Shown: positions 40,440 to 50,967 of the stretch, in pieces
How positions within the stretch are numbered: position 1 is the first letter of the stretch
How the letters are laid out: the number at the start of each line of letters is the position of its first letter
Origin: Burkholderiaceae bacterium
Lineage (GTDB): Bacteria; Pseudomonadota; Gammaproteobacteria; Burkholderiales; Burkholderiaceae_C
Reading direction: 5' to 3'
DNA: 64,000 nucleotides
Assembly: GCA_018780645.1 (NCBI GenBank)
Contig: JADMJJ010000014.1
Location: 1-64,000, forward strand
Translations under genes and position numbers: made by a program
Notes under the pieces: model-generated
Told to the model about the DNA's origin: nothing
The model's database searches: none
Seen by the model: only the letters and a program-made list of their open reading frames with translations

Positions 40440-41326
40440 CCTTTGACCCCACCGGCCGTCAGCCCCGACACGATCCAGCGCTGCGCCAGCAGGAACACCA
40501 GCGTGATTGGCAGGCCCGACAGCACCGCCGCGGCGGCGAAGTCGCCCCACAGAAAGCGCTGATCGTGCAGATAGTATTTGGAGCCCACGGCCAGGGTCAG
40601 ATTGCCCTCTTCGCGCAGCAGCACCGAGGCGACCGGGTACTCGATGATGGTTCCGATGAAGGCCAGCACGAAGACCACCATCAGGATGGGCACGGCCATC
40701 GGCAGCAGCACCATGCGAAAGGCCTGCCAGTGGGTGGCACCGTCCACCTTGGCGCATTCCTCGATCTCGACCGGTATGGTCTCGAAATAGCCCTTGATGG
40801 TCCAGATGTGCGTGGCCACGCCGCCCAGATAGGCCATCACCAGGCCGGCATGGGTCTCCAGGCCCAGGCCCGGCACATAGCTGCCAATGGTCTCGAAGAT
40901 GGCGTAGATGGCGACGAGCGCCAGCACAGGCGGGAACATCTGCAGCAGCAGCATGCTGTTCAGGATGGGCGTCTTGAAGCGGAAGCGCAGCCGCGCAAAA
41001 CCATACGCAGCAGTGGTCGAGATGCCGACGATCAGAAGGGCCGACAGGGTGGCGATCTTGATCGAGTTCCACAGCCAGGTCAGCACCGGGAAGGGCGGCT
41101 GCACCAGGCTGCCATCGGCGCCCTGGTAGGGAATGCCCAGAGCCAGCTTCCAGTGCTCCAGGCTGATCTCGGTCGGGATCAGCGTGCCGGTAGCGAAGTT
41201 GCCCGGCCGCAGCGAGATCGAGATGACGGCCAGCAGCGGGAACAGCGTCAGCCCCAGGAACACCCACAGCAGCGCGTGAGCGCCATAGACGCGCCAGCGC
41301 GCCTGCTTGCCTCGAACAATGGCCAT
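40436..41326 (-). CDS. malG: Maltose/maltodextrin ABC transporter permease MalG
   Basis: A 296-residue permease with six predicted membrane segments. The cytoplasmic EAA loop reads [24 protein letters not shown], close to the MalG consensus that docks onto MalK. The start at 41326 ([15 protein letters not shown]) follows the GGTGGAAAA stretch at the right end of repeat copy 2; an in-frame ATG at 41365 lies inside the repeat. It is the fourth gene of malK-malE-malF-malG and is separated from malF by the repeat. Confidence 0.94.
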   Translation of the reverse strand: MAIVRGKQARWRVYGAHALLWVFLGLTLFPLLAVISISLRPGNFATGTLIPTEISLEHWKLALGIPYQGADGSLVQPPFPVLTWLWNSIKIATLSALLIVGISTTAAYGFARLRFRFKTPILNSMLLLQMFPPVLALVAIYAIFETIGSYVPGLGLETHAGLVMAYLGGVATHIWTIKGYFETIPVEIEECAKVDGATHWQAFRMVLLPMAVPILMVVFVLAFIGTIIEYPVASVLLREEGNLTLAVGSKYYLHDQRFLWGDFAAAAVLSGLPITLVFLLAQRWIVSGLTAGGVKG

Positions 41327-41769
41327 GTCAGTTTTCCACCGTGGTTCGCGCGACCCGCGCTGCATGAAACGTGTCGCGGCAGGGACGAGGGCGCGCCGGC
41401 CGCTGCGGGCTGAAGCCTTGCCCAGCCCTGGACGGGCCGGACTCTGGCTTCTTTATGCCCGCTGCGACCGGCACGCCCTCGTCCCTGCTGGCACCGGCGT
41501 GCATGGAGCGCCCTGTACTGGGTTTGCCGCCACCAGCGCATCCGCAGAGGGGATGGGGGGCCGGCCACGGTGGGCATGAAGAAGCTGAAGGTCCGTCCGC
41601 GAGGACGGGCCCAAGCTTCAGCCCACAGTGGCCGTCCCCCCGTCCCCTCTGCCGCCCCTGCCGCCCCTGCCGCCCCTGCCGCCCCCGCCGCCCCCGCCGC
41701 CCCCGCCGCACCAACGCGGCGAGAAGCAAAGCACCAGCAAACCGTGGCGAGTCGATCAGTTTCATTTCA
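41327..41769 (-). repeat. Interspersed two-hairpin intergenic repeat, copy 2
   Basis: It fills the gap between malF and malG and is oriented with the minus-strand operon. Reading along the transcript, the left end ATGAAACTGATCGACTCGCC starts nine bases after the malF stop. Then come a 9-base tandem array (see separate entry), hairpin 1 (41544-41652, GCAGAGGGGA/CCCCTCTGC arms), a 60-base spacer and hairpin 2 (41380-41487, GGGACGAGGGCG/CGCCCTCGTCCC arms). The right end shares TTTCATGCAGC and GGTGGAAAACTGACATG with copy 3. Both hairpins are intact. Confidence 0.85.
41651..41710. repeat. Short tandem repeat, 9-base unit
   Basis: About six to seven tandem copies of GCCGCCCCT, grading into GCCGCCCCC, sit inside repeat copy 2 just outside hairpin 1. 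Copies 1 and 3 of the repeat lack this array, so it expanded after insertion or marks a slippage-prone site. Its length may vary between strains. Confidence 0.8.
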
Positions 41770-41774
41770 GCGCC

Positions 41775-43379
41775 TCAGGAGTTTTGTGCCTTGCGCATCA
41801 GGCGCAGGTTCAGCAGCGACATCGCCGCCACCAGGAAGAAGATCAGGGTCGAGATCGCTGCGGCGAGGCCGAAGTCCGAGCCCGAGTCCTTGAATGCGAT
41901 GCGGTAGGTGTAGGAGACCAGGATGTCGGTCTGCCCGGCCGGGATCTTGGTGCTGAGGTAGTCGGGCCGGCCATCGGTCAGCAACGCGATCAGCACGAAG
42001 TTATTGAAGTTGAAGGCGAAGGCGCTGACCAGCAAGGGGGCCAAAGGCTTGATGACCAGCGGCGCGGTGATCTTGAAGAAGTTTGTCAGCGGGCCGGCGC
42101 CTGCAATCGCCGAGGCCTCGTACAGGTCCGACGGAATCGCCTTCAGCAGGCCGGCGCACAGAATCATGATGTAGGGATAGCCCAGCCAGACATTGACGAT
42201 GACCAGCATGATCTTGGCCAGCAGCGGGTCGGCGAACCAGGCCGGCTTGATGCCCACCAGCGCGTCGAGGATGGCATTGATCTCGCCGAAGTTCTGGTTG
42301 AAAAGGCCCTTGAACACCAGGATGGAGATGAAGCCTGGCACCGCATAGGGAAGGAACAAGAGGGTGCGGTAGGTGGTGCGGTACTTCAGGTCATCCCAGT
42401 TCAGCAGCACGGCCAGCAGCATGCCTATGGCGGTGGAGAAGACCACCGTGAGCAGCGAGAACACCACGGTCCAGCTGAAGATGTTCAGGAATGGGCCGCG
42501 GAACTCGGCGTCCATCACCATGCGGGTGTAGTTCTGCCAGCCGACCGTGACCTTGTAGCCCGGCTGCAGCGGCTGACCGGTGGCGTTCTCGTAGTAGCCG
42601 GTTTGTCCATTCGGTTTGAACAGCTGGCCATCCGTTTCACGTTTCAGGCTACCATCGGCCTGCTCCGTCCAGTGGCGCTTGATCGGCCCGAACTCGCGCA
42701 GGCCCAGATAGTGCAGCTCGCTCAAGCCCGTGCTGGCCGGCAGCACCAGGCGCAGCATCATCAAGGCCTCGCGGTGCTTGATCAGCTCGCGCAGCGGCAG
42801 GGCGGCCTGCAGCGGTGCATTCAGCGGCAGGTGCTCGGCGGCCGCGGGCAGCATCTCGACGCGCAGCTCGTCGCGGGTCTGGCGCAGCGCGAGCGGCGGC
42901 GACACCCAGCGCGGCAGGGCCTCACCCTCTGTGCGCAGCACCAGACGGTACTCGGCGCCATCGGCATGCAGGGAGTAGGGCTGGACCTGGTCCTCGACCG
43001 CCTCGTGCTGGTCCAGCAGGTATTCGCGCACCCGCTCCTGGCTCAGCAGATGGGCGGACGAGTAGTTGGTGAAGCCTATCTGCGCGGTGTACAGCAGCGG
43101 AAAGGCGATGAACACCAGCATGCCGGCGATGCCCGGGAACAGATAGCGATAGGCAAAGCCGGCGTTGGACACATAGACGTAGAAGCCGGCGCTGAACAGG
43201 GCCAGCAGGCCCAGCGCCCACAGCGTCTGGCCGCTGGCGTGGATCATGAACACCAGGTAGAGCGAGGCCAGCATGGCCAGCAGGGTGACAGGCCAGCGCA
43301 TCAGTCGCGCCGCCTTCTCGAGCAGACTGGGCGGCAAGGTGCTGTAGCCCTTGGCAAGGGTAGCGGTCATCGCGTTCAT
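41775..43379 (-). CDS. malF: Maltose/maltodextrin ABC transporter permease MalF
   Basis: A 534-residue permease close to the length of E. coli MalF (514). Three N-terminal membrane segments (about 30-110) precede a large periplasmic loop of about 170 residues, the P2 domain characteristic of MalF. Five further segments include the EAA loop EASAIAGAGPLTNFFKITAPL. The ATG at 43379 overlaps the malE stop by four bases; an ATG three codons on is also possible. It forms the channel with MalG and contacts MalE through P2. Confidence 0.95.
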   Translation of the reverse strand: MNAMTATLAKGYSTLPPSLLEKAARLMRWPVTLLAMLASLYLVFMIHASGQTLWALGLLALFSAGFYVYVSNAGFAYRYLFPGIAGMLVFIAFPLLYTAQIGFTNYSSAHLLSQERVREYLLDQHEAVEDQVQPYSLHADGAEYRLVLRTEGEALPRWVSPPLALRQTRDELRVEMLPAAAEHLPLNAPLQAALPLRELIKHREALMMLRLVLPASTGLSELHYLGLREFGPIKRHWTEQADGSLKRETDGQLFKPNGQTGYYENATGQPLQPGYKVTVGWQNYTRMVMDAEFRGPFLNIFSWTVVFSLLTVVFSTAIGMLLAVLLNWDDLKYRTTYRTLLFLPYAVPGFISILVFKGLFNQNFGEINAILDALVGIKPAWFADPLLAKIMLVIVNVWLGYPYIMILCAGLLKAIPSDLYEASAIAGAGPLTNFFKITAPLVIKPLAPLLVSAFAFNFNNFVLIALLTDGRPDYLSTKIPAGQTDILVSYTYRIAFKDSGSDFGLAAAISTLIFFLVAAMSLLNLRLMRKAQNS

Positions 43380-44554
43380 TTGATGTTCAGCAGCATGCGG
43401 CCCGAGGCGCCGTCGAGGGCGTCCTTCGGCGATTGCAGTCCGTTGGTGATGGCTTCCAGCGCGGCGTCCATCGCGGTCCAGAAGCGGCCGACCTCGGGGA
43501 TGTTGGGGATCGGCTCGCCGGCGCGTACGTTGTCCATGCTGGCCCGTATCAGCGGATTGACCGCCAGCTCGGCATAGAAGGCCTTGTTGGCCGGTACGCC
43601 GATGGCGACGTCGGCGTCCAGCACCTTCAGTGCCTCGGGGCGCATCAGATGGTTCTCGATGAACTCGCGGGCGATGTCCTTCACCTTGCTCGGTGCTGCA
43701 ATCATGCAGCCCAGCACGCCGATGAAGGGCTTCGATGGCTTGCCCGGCGTCACCGCCGGAATGGCCGCCACGCCGAAATCGATCCTGGCCTTGCGGGCGT
43801 TGTCCCAGGCCCAGGGGCCGGTGATCATCATTGCCACCTCGCCGCGGGCAAAGGCGCTCTCCATCTCGGAGTAGCGGGCCCCCTTGGGCATATGGCCTTC
43901 GCGTATCAGGCGGTTGATCATCGCAGCACCTGCCAGCGCGCCCGCATTGTTGACGCCGACCTTGGCCGCGTCGTACTCGCCCTGCGCGTCGCGCTCGAAG
44001 ATGGTGCCGCCGGCGCCGGCCAGCAGCGGCCAGCTGAAGAAGCTCTTGTTGTAGTCCCAGAGGATGGCGTGTTTGCCGGTCTTGGCCAGCTCCTTATCCA
44101 GCGCGATGACCTCGTCGAAGGTGGCCGGCGGCTTGGCCACCAGGGCCTTGTTGTAGATCAGGCCTATGGTCTCGATGGCGATCGGGTAGCCCCACAGGCG
44201 CCCCTGGTAGCCCAAAGCTTTCCAGGCCTTGTCCTCGACCTCGGCATACAGCGCCTTGCCTGGGCGAATCGGTGTCAGCAGGCCGGCCTTGGCCCACTCG
44301 CCGATGCGGTCATGGGGCCAGCAGAAGATGTCGGGTCCCTTGCCGGCGCCGACGGCCTGCTGGAACTTGTCGGTGGCATCGACCGGATGCTCGACCACGA
44401 CCTTGACGCCCGAGACTTTTTCGAACGCATCGCCGACCTTCTGCAGGCCGTTGTAGGCCTTGTCGCCATTGATCCAGACCAGCAGCTTGTGGCCCTGGGC
44501 CTGGGCCGCACCCGCAAGCAGCAGGCCGGTCAGCAGAAATGACGCCGACCTCAT
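43376..44554 (-). CDS. malE: Maltose/maltodextrin-binding protein MalE
   Basis: A 392-residue periplasmic binding protein with a signal peptide (MRSASFLLTGLLLAGAAQA). The mature part opens GHKLLVWINGDKAYNGLQKVG, almost the E. coli MalE start (KLVIWINGDKGYNGLAEVG), and continues with FWPHDR-like FCWPHDRIGEWAKAGLL, MITGPWAWDNARKARIDFGV and FIGVLGCMIAA. This identifies maltose/maltodextrin as the ligand with good confidence. It overlaps malK and malF by four bases each, so it is not separated to allow excess production as in E. coli. Confidence 0.97.
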   Translation of the reverse strand: MRSASFLLTGLLLAGAAQAQGHKLLVWINGDKAYNGLQKVGDAFEKVSGVKVVVEHPVDATDKFQQAVGAGKGPDIFCWPHDRIGEWAKAGLLTPIRPGKALYAEVEDKAWKALGYQGRLWGYPIAIETIGLIYNKALVAKPPATFDEVIALDKELAKTGKHAILWDYNKSFFSWPLLAGAGGTIFERDAQGEYDAAKVGVNNAGALAGAAMINRLIREGHMPKGARYSEMESAFARGEVAMMITGPWAWDNARKARIDFGVAAIPAVTPGKPSKPFIGVLGCMIAAPSKVKDIAREFIENHLMRPEALKVLDADVAIGVPANKAFYAELAVNPLIRASMDNVRAGEPIPNIPEVGRFWTAMDAALEAITNGLQSPKDALDGASGRMLLNIK

Positions 44555-45678
44555 GCCGCCAGCTCCGGCGCGGCCTGGCGACGGAAGGCCCGACCCTCGG
44601 CGTCGAACAGATAGAGCGCTTCGGCCGGGAACTGCAGGTCCAGCGCCGTGCCGGCGCGCAGGCGGTCGCAGCCGTTGCGGCCTTCGAACTGGCAGGTCAG
44701 GGGCTCCTCGAGGCCTGGGTAGGGGCAGTACGCGAAGGTCGTGCCGCCCAGGGACTCGACGAAGGCCACGGTGCTTTGCAGCAGATTGCCTTCGCCGCTT
44801 TTGCCATTCAGGCGGATGTGTTCGGGCCGCACGCCCAGCGTCACCTTGTCGCCGACGCGACCCCGGCTGGCATCCACCAGTGCCAGCATCGTCAGCCCGC
44901 CGGCCAGCCGGACCTCGGCCCGGCCCGACGATATGGCGGCCAGCTCCCCGGTGAGTAAGTTCATCTTCGGGCTGCCGATGAAGCCTGCGACGAAGAGATT
45001 GTCCGGGTGCTCGTACAGCTCCAGCGGCGTGCCAACCTGCTCGATGCGGCCGGCCGACAGCACGACGATGCGGTCGGCCAGTGTCATCGCCTCGACCTGG
45101 TCGTGGGTGACATAGACCATGGTCGTCTTCAGGTCCTCGTGCAGCTTGGCGAACTCGTAGCGCATGCGCACGCGCAGCGCGGCGTCGAGATTGGACAGCG
45201 GCTCGTCGAACAAGAAGACCTCGGGCTTGCGCACGATGGCGCGGCCTATGGCCACGCGCTGGCGCTGGCCGCCACTCAGGTCCTTGGGCTTGCGGTCCAG
45301 CAGGTGCTCGATGTGCAGGATCTTGGCGGCATTGCGCACCGCGCCGTCGATCTCGTTCTTGGGCACCTTGGCCAGCTTCAGGCCGAAGGCCATGTTGTCG
45401 TACAGATTCATATGCGGGTACAGCGCATAGCTCTGGAACACCATGGCAATGCCGCGCTCGGCCGGCGGTATGTCATTGACGAGCACGCCGCCGATGCGCA
45501 GTTCGCCGCCGGTGATCTCTTCCAGGCCGGCGATGGTGCGCAGCAGCGTGGACTTGCCACAGCCCGAGGGGCCGACAAAGACCATGAACTCGCCGTCGCG
45601 GATGTCCAGGTCTATGCCATGGAGGATCTTGGTTTCGCCGTAGGCCTTGGCCACGCCGGTCAGCTTCACGTCTGCCAC
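44551..45678 (-). CDS. malK: Maltose ABC transporter ATP-binding protein MalK
   Basis: A 375-residue ATPase of the MalK/UgpC class. Walker A GPSGCGKSTLLRTIAG (near residue 37), the signature LSGGQRQRVAIGRAI, Walker B VFLFDEPLSNLDAALRV and the switch His in VYVTHDQVEAM are followed by a TOBE-type regulatory domain from about residue 235. It powers maltodextrin import through MalF and MalG. It is the first gene of its operon. A promoter and a palindromic operator lie 120-150 bases upstream. Confidence 0.96.
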   Translation of the reverse strand: MADVKLTGVAKAYGETKILHGIDLDIRDGEFMVFVGPSGCGKSTLLRTIAGLEEITGGELRIGGVLVNDIPPAERGIAMVFQSYALYPHMNLYDNMAFGLKLAKVPKNEIDGAVRNAAKILHIEHLLDRKPKDLSGGQRQRVAIGRAIVRKPEVFLFDEPLSNLDAALRVRMRYEFAKLHEDLKTTMVYVTHDQVEAMTLADRIVVLSAGRIEQVGTPLELYEHPDNLFVAGFIGSPKMNLLTGELAAISSGRAEVRLAGGLTMLALVDASRGRVGDKVTLGVRPEHIRLNGKSGEGNLLQSTVAFVESLGGTTFAYCPYPGLEEPLTCQFEGRNGCDRLRAGTALDLQFPAEALYLFDAEGRAFRRQAAPELAA

Positions 45679-45799
45679 TGCGCTACTCCATGCCGGGGCC
45701 CAGGGCGTCCGGCTTGTCTCTTGAGGGTTGGATCGCCACCGGCCTGGCTGGGCCTGCGGCGACGCGCCAGGGCGGGGCCCGGACGCTGAATTTGTTGTG

Positions 45800-45828
45800 A
45801 ATATACAGTCGAAAATGTAGTTCTACAA
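45800..45828 (-). promoter_or_regulatory. Predicted malK promoter with overlapping palindromic operator
   Basis: On the minus strand, TATATT (plus 45800-45805) is a good -10 box, and TTGTAG (plus 45823-45828) is a -35 at exactly 17 bases. The -35 overlaps the palindrome TGTAGTTCTACA (45816-45827). A protein bound here would block or aid polymerase at malK. The sigma-70 assignment is by motif only. Confidence 0.55.
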
Positions 45829-45902
45829 CAGTGTTTTCATCGATGATTTCAGTGCTATGTATTTGAAATCAACAAGTTAACGTCAAAGTGGGGATTTCCA
45901 TA

Positions 45903-45917
45903 TGTAGTGAAACTACA
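45903..45917. promoter_or_regulatory. Palindromic operator candidate upstream of glgP
   Basis: TGTAGTGAAACTACA has perfect six-base arms around a three-base centre. It repeats the TGTAG...CTACA pattern found 85-90 bases away on the malK promoter and faces the phosphorylase gene. Two like sites between divergent operons suggest one regulator for both. The rest of the 334-base gap (45679-46012) is AT-rich next to its surroundings and holds no gene. Confidence 0.55.
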
Positions 45918-46012
45918 CATCTTTGTCCGTCTGAGCGATACTCCGGCCGACGCCGCCGCTGACCCCGGCAATTCTTGCCCTTGCCCACCGGGCTCGCATT
46001 GAGACACACCCT

Positions 46013-48520
<2,508 letters not shown>

Positions 48521-48802
48521 GATGAAACTGATCGACTTGTCGGTGGGTGACGGTGGATCGCGCTTCTCTGCTTCTTGGTGGCAGAGGGGGCGGGGGGCCG
48601 CCAACCCCGAGCAGTGCGCGCATTTGGCGGACTGGCGCGCCAGCACACCCCTCGCAGCAGGGACGGGGGCGTGCCGGTCGCAGCGGGCATAAAGAAGCCG
48701 GAGTCCGGTCCGTCCAGGGCCGGGCAAGGCTTCAGCCCGCAGCGGCCGGCGCGCCCTCGTTCCTGCCGCCTCACATTTCATGCAGCCCGGTGGAGAACTG
48801 AC
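48521..48802 (+). repeat. Interspersed intergenic repeat, copy 3 (hairpin 1 deleted)
   Basis: It lies between glgP and glgB and is oriented with the operon. The left end ATGAAACTGATCGACTTG begins one base after the glgP stop. The 5' arm of hairpin 1 remains (GCAGAGGGGGCGGGG at 48581), but the sequence then jumps to the spacer, so the loop and 3' arm seen in copies 1 and 2 are missing. Hairpin 2 (48660-48764) is complete apart from GGGACGGGGGCG/CGCCCTCGTTCC substitutions. The right end shares TTTCATGCAGC and GGTGGAGAACTGACATG with copy 2, the ATG being the glgB start. Confidence 0.85.
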
Positions 48803-50965
48803 ATGCTGGCGTCAGACGAGCTCAATGCCCTGCTGCAGGCGCGCCACGCCGATCCGTTCGCGGTGCTGGGTCTGCATGCCGAGGCCGATGGCCGGATGTG
48901 GCTGCGGGCGATGCTGCCCGGCGCCCTGGGCGTGATGGTGCTGGAGGCCGCCACGCGCAGGGTCGTGGCCACCTTGCCGCATCGTTCGGGAGGCTTCTTC
49001 GAGGCGATGCTGCCACGCCGGCGCAAGGCCTTCGACTACCGGCTGCAGGTGCGCTGGGACGATGGGCTCGAAGGCTGCTACGCCGACGCCTATGCCTTCG
49101 GCCCACAGCTCGACGAGCAAGACCTGGCCCTGCTGCGCGAGGGCGCGCACCCGCGGCCCTACACCGTGCTCGGTGCGCACGCGATGACTCACGGCGAGGT
49201 GGCCGGTGTGCGCTTCGCCGTCTGGGCACCGAATGCCTTCCGCGTCAGCGTCGTCGGCAACTTCAATTGCTGGGACGGCCGGCGCCATGCGATGCGGCTG
49301 CGCCACGAGGCCGGCATCTGGGAGATCTTCGTGCCCCATGCGGCGCCGGGTGATCTGTACAAGTTCGAGATCGTTGCCGCCGATGGCACCCTGCTGCCGC
49401 TGAAGGCCGACCCCTATGCCCGCGCCGCCCAGCTGCGGCCCGACACGGCCAGCATCGTCACCGCGCTGCCGCCGGTGCAGGAGCTGCCGGCCGAGCGTGC
49501 GGCGGCGAACCGGCGCGACGCGGCAGTCTCGATTTACGAGGTCCATGCGGCCTCCTGGCGCAAGCCTGATGGAATGGACAGCCGCTTCCCGACCTGGGAC
49601 GAGCTGGCCGCCGAGCTGCCGGCCTATGCCGCCGACCTGGGCTTCACGCACATCGAGCTGATGCCCGTCAGCGAACATCCGTTCGATGGCTCATGGGGCT
49701 ATCAGACCCTGGGCCTGTTCGCGCCCAGCGCCCGCTTCGGTCCGCCCGAGGGTTTTGCGCGTTTCGTCGCCGCCTGCCGCGAGCGCGGCCTGGGTCTGCT
49801 GCTGGACTGGGTACCGGCGCACTTCCCCAGCGACGCCTTCGGCCTGGCCCAGTTCGATGGCACCCATCTGTACGACTATGCCGATCCGCGCGAGGGCTTC
49901 CACCGCGACTGGAACACGCTGATCTACAACTTCGCCCGCCCCGAGGTGCGCCAGTTCCTGATCGCCAGCGCGCTGTACTGGACCGAGCGCTGGGGTGTCG
50001 ATGGCCTGCGAGTCGACGCGGTGGCCTCGATGCTCTACCGCGACTACTCGCGCCCGGCCGGCGAGTGGCTGCCCAACACGAAGGACGGCCGCGAGAACCT
50101 GGAGGCGATCACACTGTTCAAACAGCTGAACGAGCGCCTCGGTCTCGACGCTCCGGGGGCGATCACCTTGGCCGAGGAGTCCACCAGCTTCCCCGGCGTG
50201 TCGGCGCCCACCTCCAGCGGCGGCCTGGGCTTCCACTACAAGTGGAATATGGGCTGGATGAACGACACCTTGCGCTATATGCACGAGGACCCGATCCACC
50301 GCCGCTGGCACCACGACAAGATGACCTTCGGCCTGGTCTATGCGTTCAGCGAGAACTTCGTGTTGCCGATCTCGCATGATGAGGTCGTGCACGGCAAGGG
50401 ATCGATGCTGGGCAAGATGCCGGGCGACGATTGGCAGCGCTTTGCCAATCTGCGCGCCTACTACGGCTTCATGTGGGGCCACCCGGGCAAGAAGCTGCTG
50501 TTCATGGGCCAGGAGTTCGGCCAGCCCGGCGAATGGAATCACGAGGCCTCGCTGCCCTGGGCGCTGCTGGACGATTTGCGCCATGCCGGCGTGCAAAGCC
50601 TGGTGCGTGACCTCAATCATCTCTACCGCGAGCAGCCGGCCCTGCATCGTCTGGACTGCGAGGCCGCCGGCTTCGAATGGCTGGTCAAGGACGATGCCGA
50701 GCAATCGGTGCTGGCCTGGGTGCGGCGGGACGGGCAGGGCGGGGCCGTGATCGTCGTCTGCAATTTCACGCCGGTGCCGCGCCCGGCCTATCGGGTGCCG
50801 GTGCCCGTGGGCTTCGGTGCCTGGAGGGAGATTCTGAACACCGACTCGGCGCACTACGGCGGCAGCAATCTGGACAATCTGGAGGCTCCGTTGCAGGCTG
50901 GTCCCGACCAAACACTCTCATTGACGCTCCCTCCGCTCGCCACGCTTTTTCTCGTGCCGGTCTGA
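48803..50965 (+). CDS. glgB: 1,4-alpha-glucan branching enzyme
   Basis: A 720-residue GH13/CBM48 enzyme of the usual long bacterial type. An N-terminal GlgB-N domain (DPFAVLGLHAEADG) is followed by CBM48 (GVRFAVWAPNAFRVSVVGNFN in part) and the catalytic barrel: Asp nucleophile in GLRVDAVASMLYRDY, acid/base Glu in ITLAEESTSFPGV, and SHDEVVHGKGSM. It makes alpha-1,6 branches in glycogen. The ATG at 48803 is immediately preceded by the conserved right end of repeat copy 3. Upstream in-frame sequence is repeat, not gene. Confidence 0.97.
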   Translation: MLASDELNALLQARHADPFAVLGLHAEADGRMWLRAMLPGALGVMVLEAATRRVVATLPHRSGGFFEAMLPRRRKAFDYRLQVRWDDGLEGCYADAYAFGPQLDEQDLALLREGAHPRPYTVLGAHAMTHGEVAGVRFAVWAPNAFRVSVVGNFNCWDGRRHAMRLRHEAGIWEIFVPHAAPGDLYKFEIVAADGTLLPLKADPYARAAQLRPDTASIVTALPPVQELPAERAAANRRDAAVSIYEVHAASWRKPDGMDSRFPTWDELAAELPAYAADLGFTHIELMPVSEHPFDGSWGYQTLGLFAPSARFGPPEGFARFVAACRERGLGLLLDWVPAHFPSDAFGLAQFDGTHLYDYADPREGFHRDWNTLIYNFARPEVRQFLIASALYWTERWGVDGLRVDAVASMLYRDYSRPAGEWLPNTKDGRENLEAITLFKQLNERLGLDAPGAITLAEESTSFPGVSAPTSSGGLGFHYKWNMGWMNDTLRYMHEDPIHRRWHHDKMTFGLVYAFSENFVLPISHDEVVHGKGSMLGKMPGDDWQRFANLRAYYGFMWGHPGKKLLFMGQEFGQPGEWNHEASLPWALLDDLRHAGVQSLVRDLNHLYREQPALHRLDCEAAGFEWLVKDDAEQSVLAWVRRDGQGGAVIVVCNFTPVPRPAYRVPVPVGFGAWREILNTDSAHYGGSNLDNLEAPLQAGPDQTLSLTLPPLATLFLVPV

Positions 50966-50967
50966 TC

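Noticed and set aside
41328-41765. Open frame MKLIDSPR... through repeat copy 2, alike in copies 1 and 3
   Set aside because: The shared peptide start follows from the repeat itself, and beyond it the frames diverge through hairpin arms. Not called as a gene; kept as a finding.
41628-43577. 649-codon plus-strand open frame
   Set aside because: Antisense to malF and the tandem array; low-complexity start and no family similarity.
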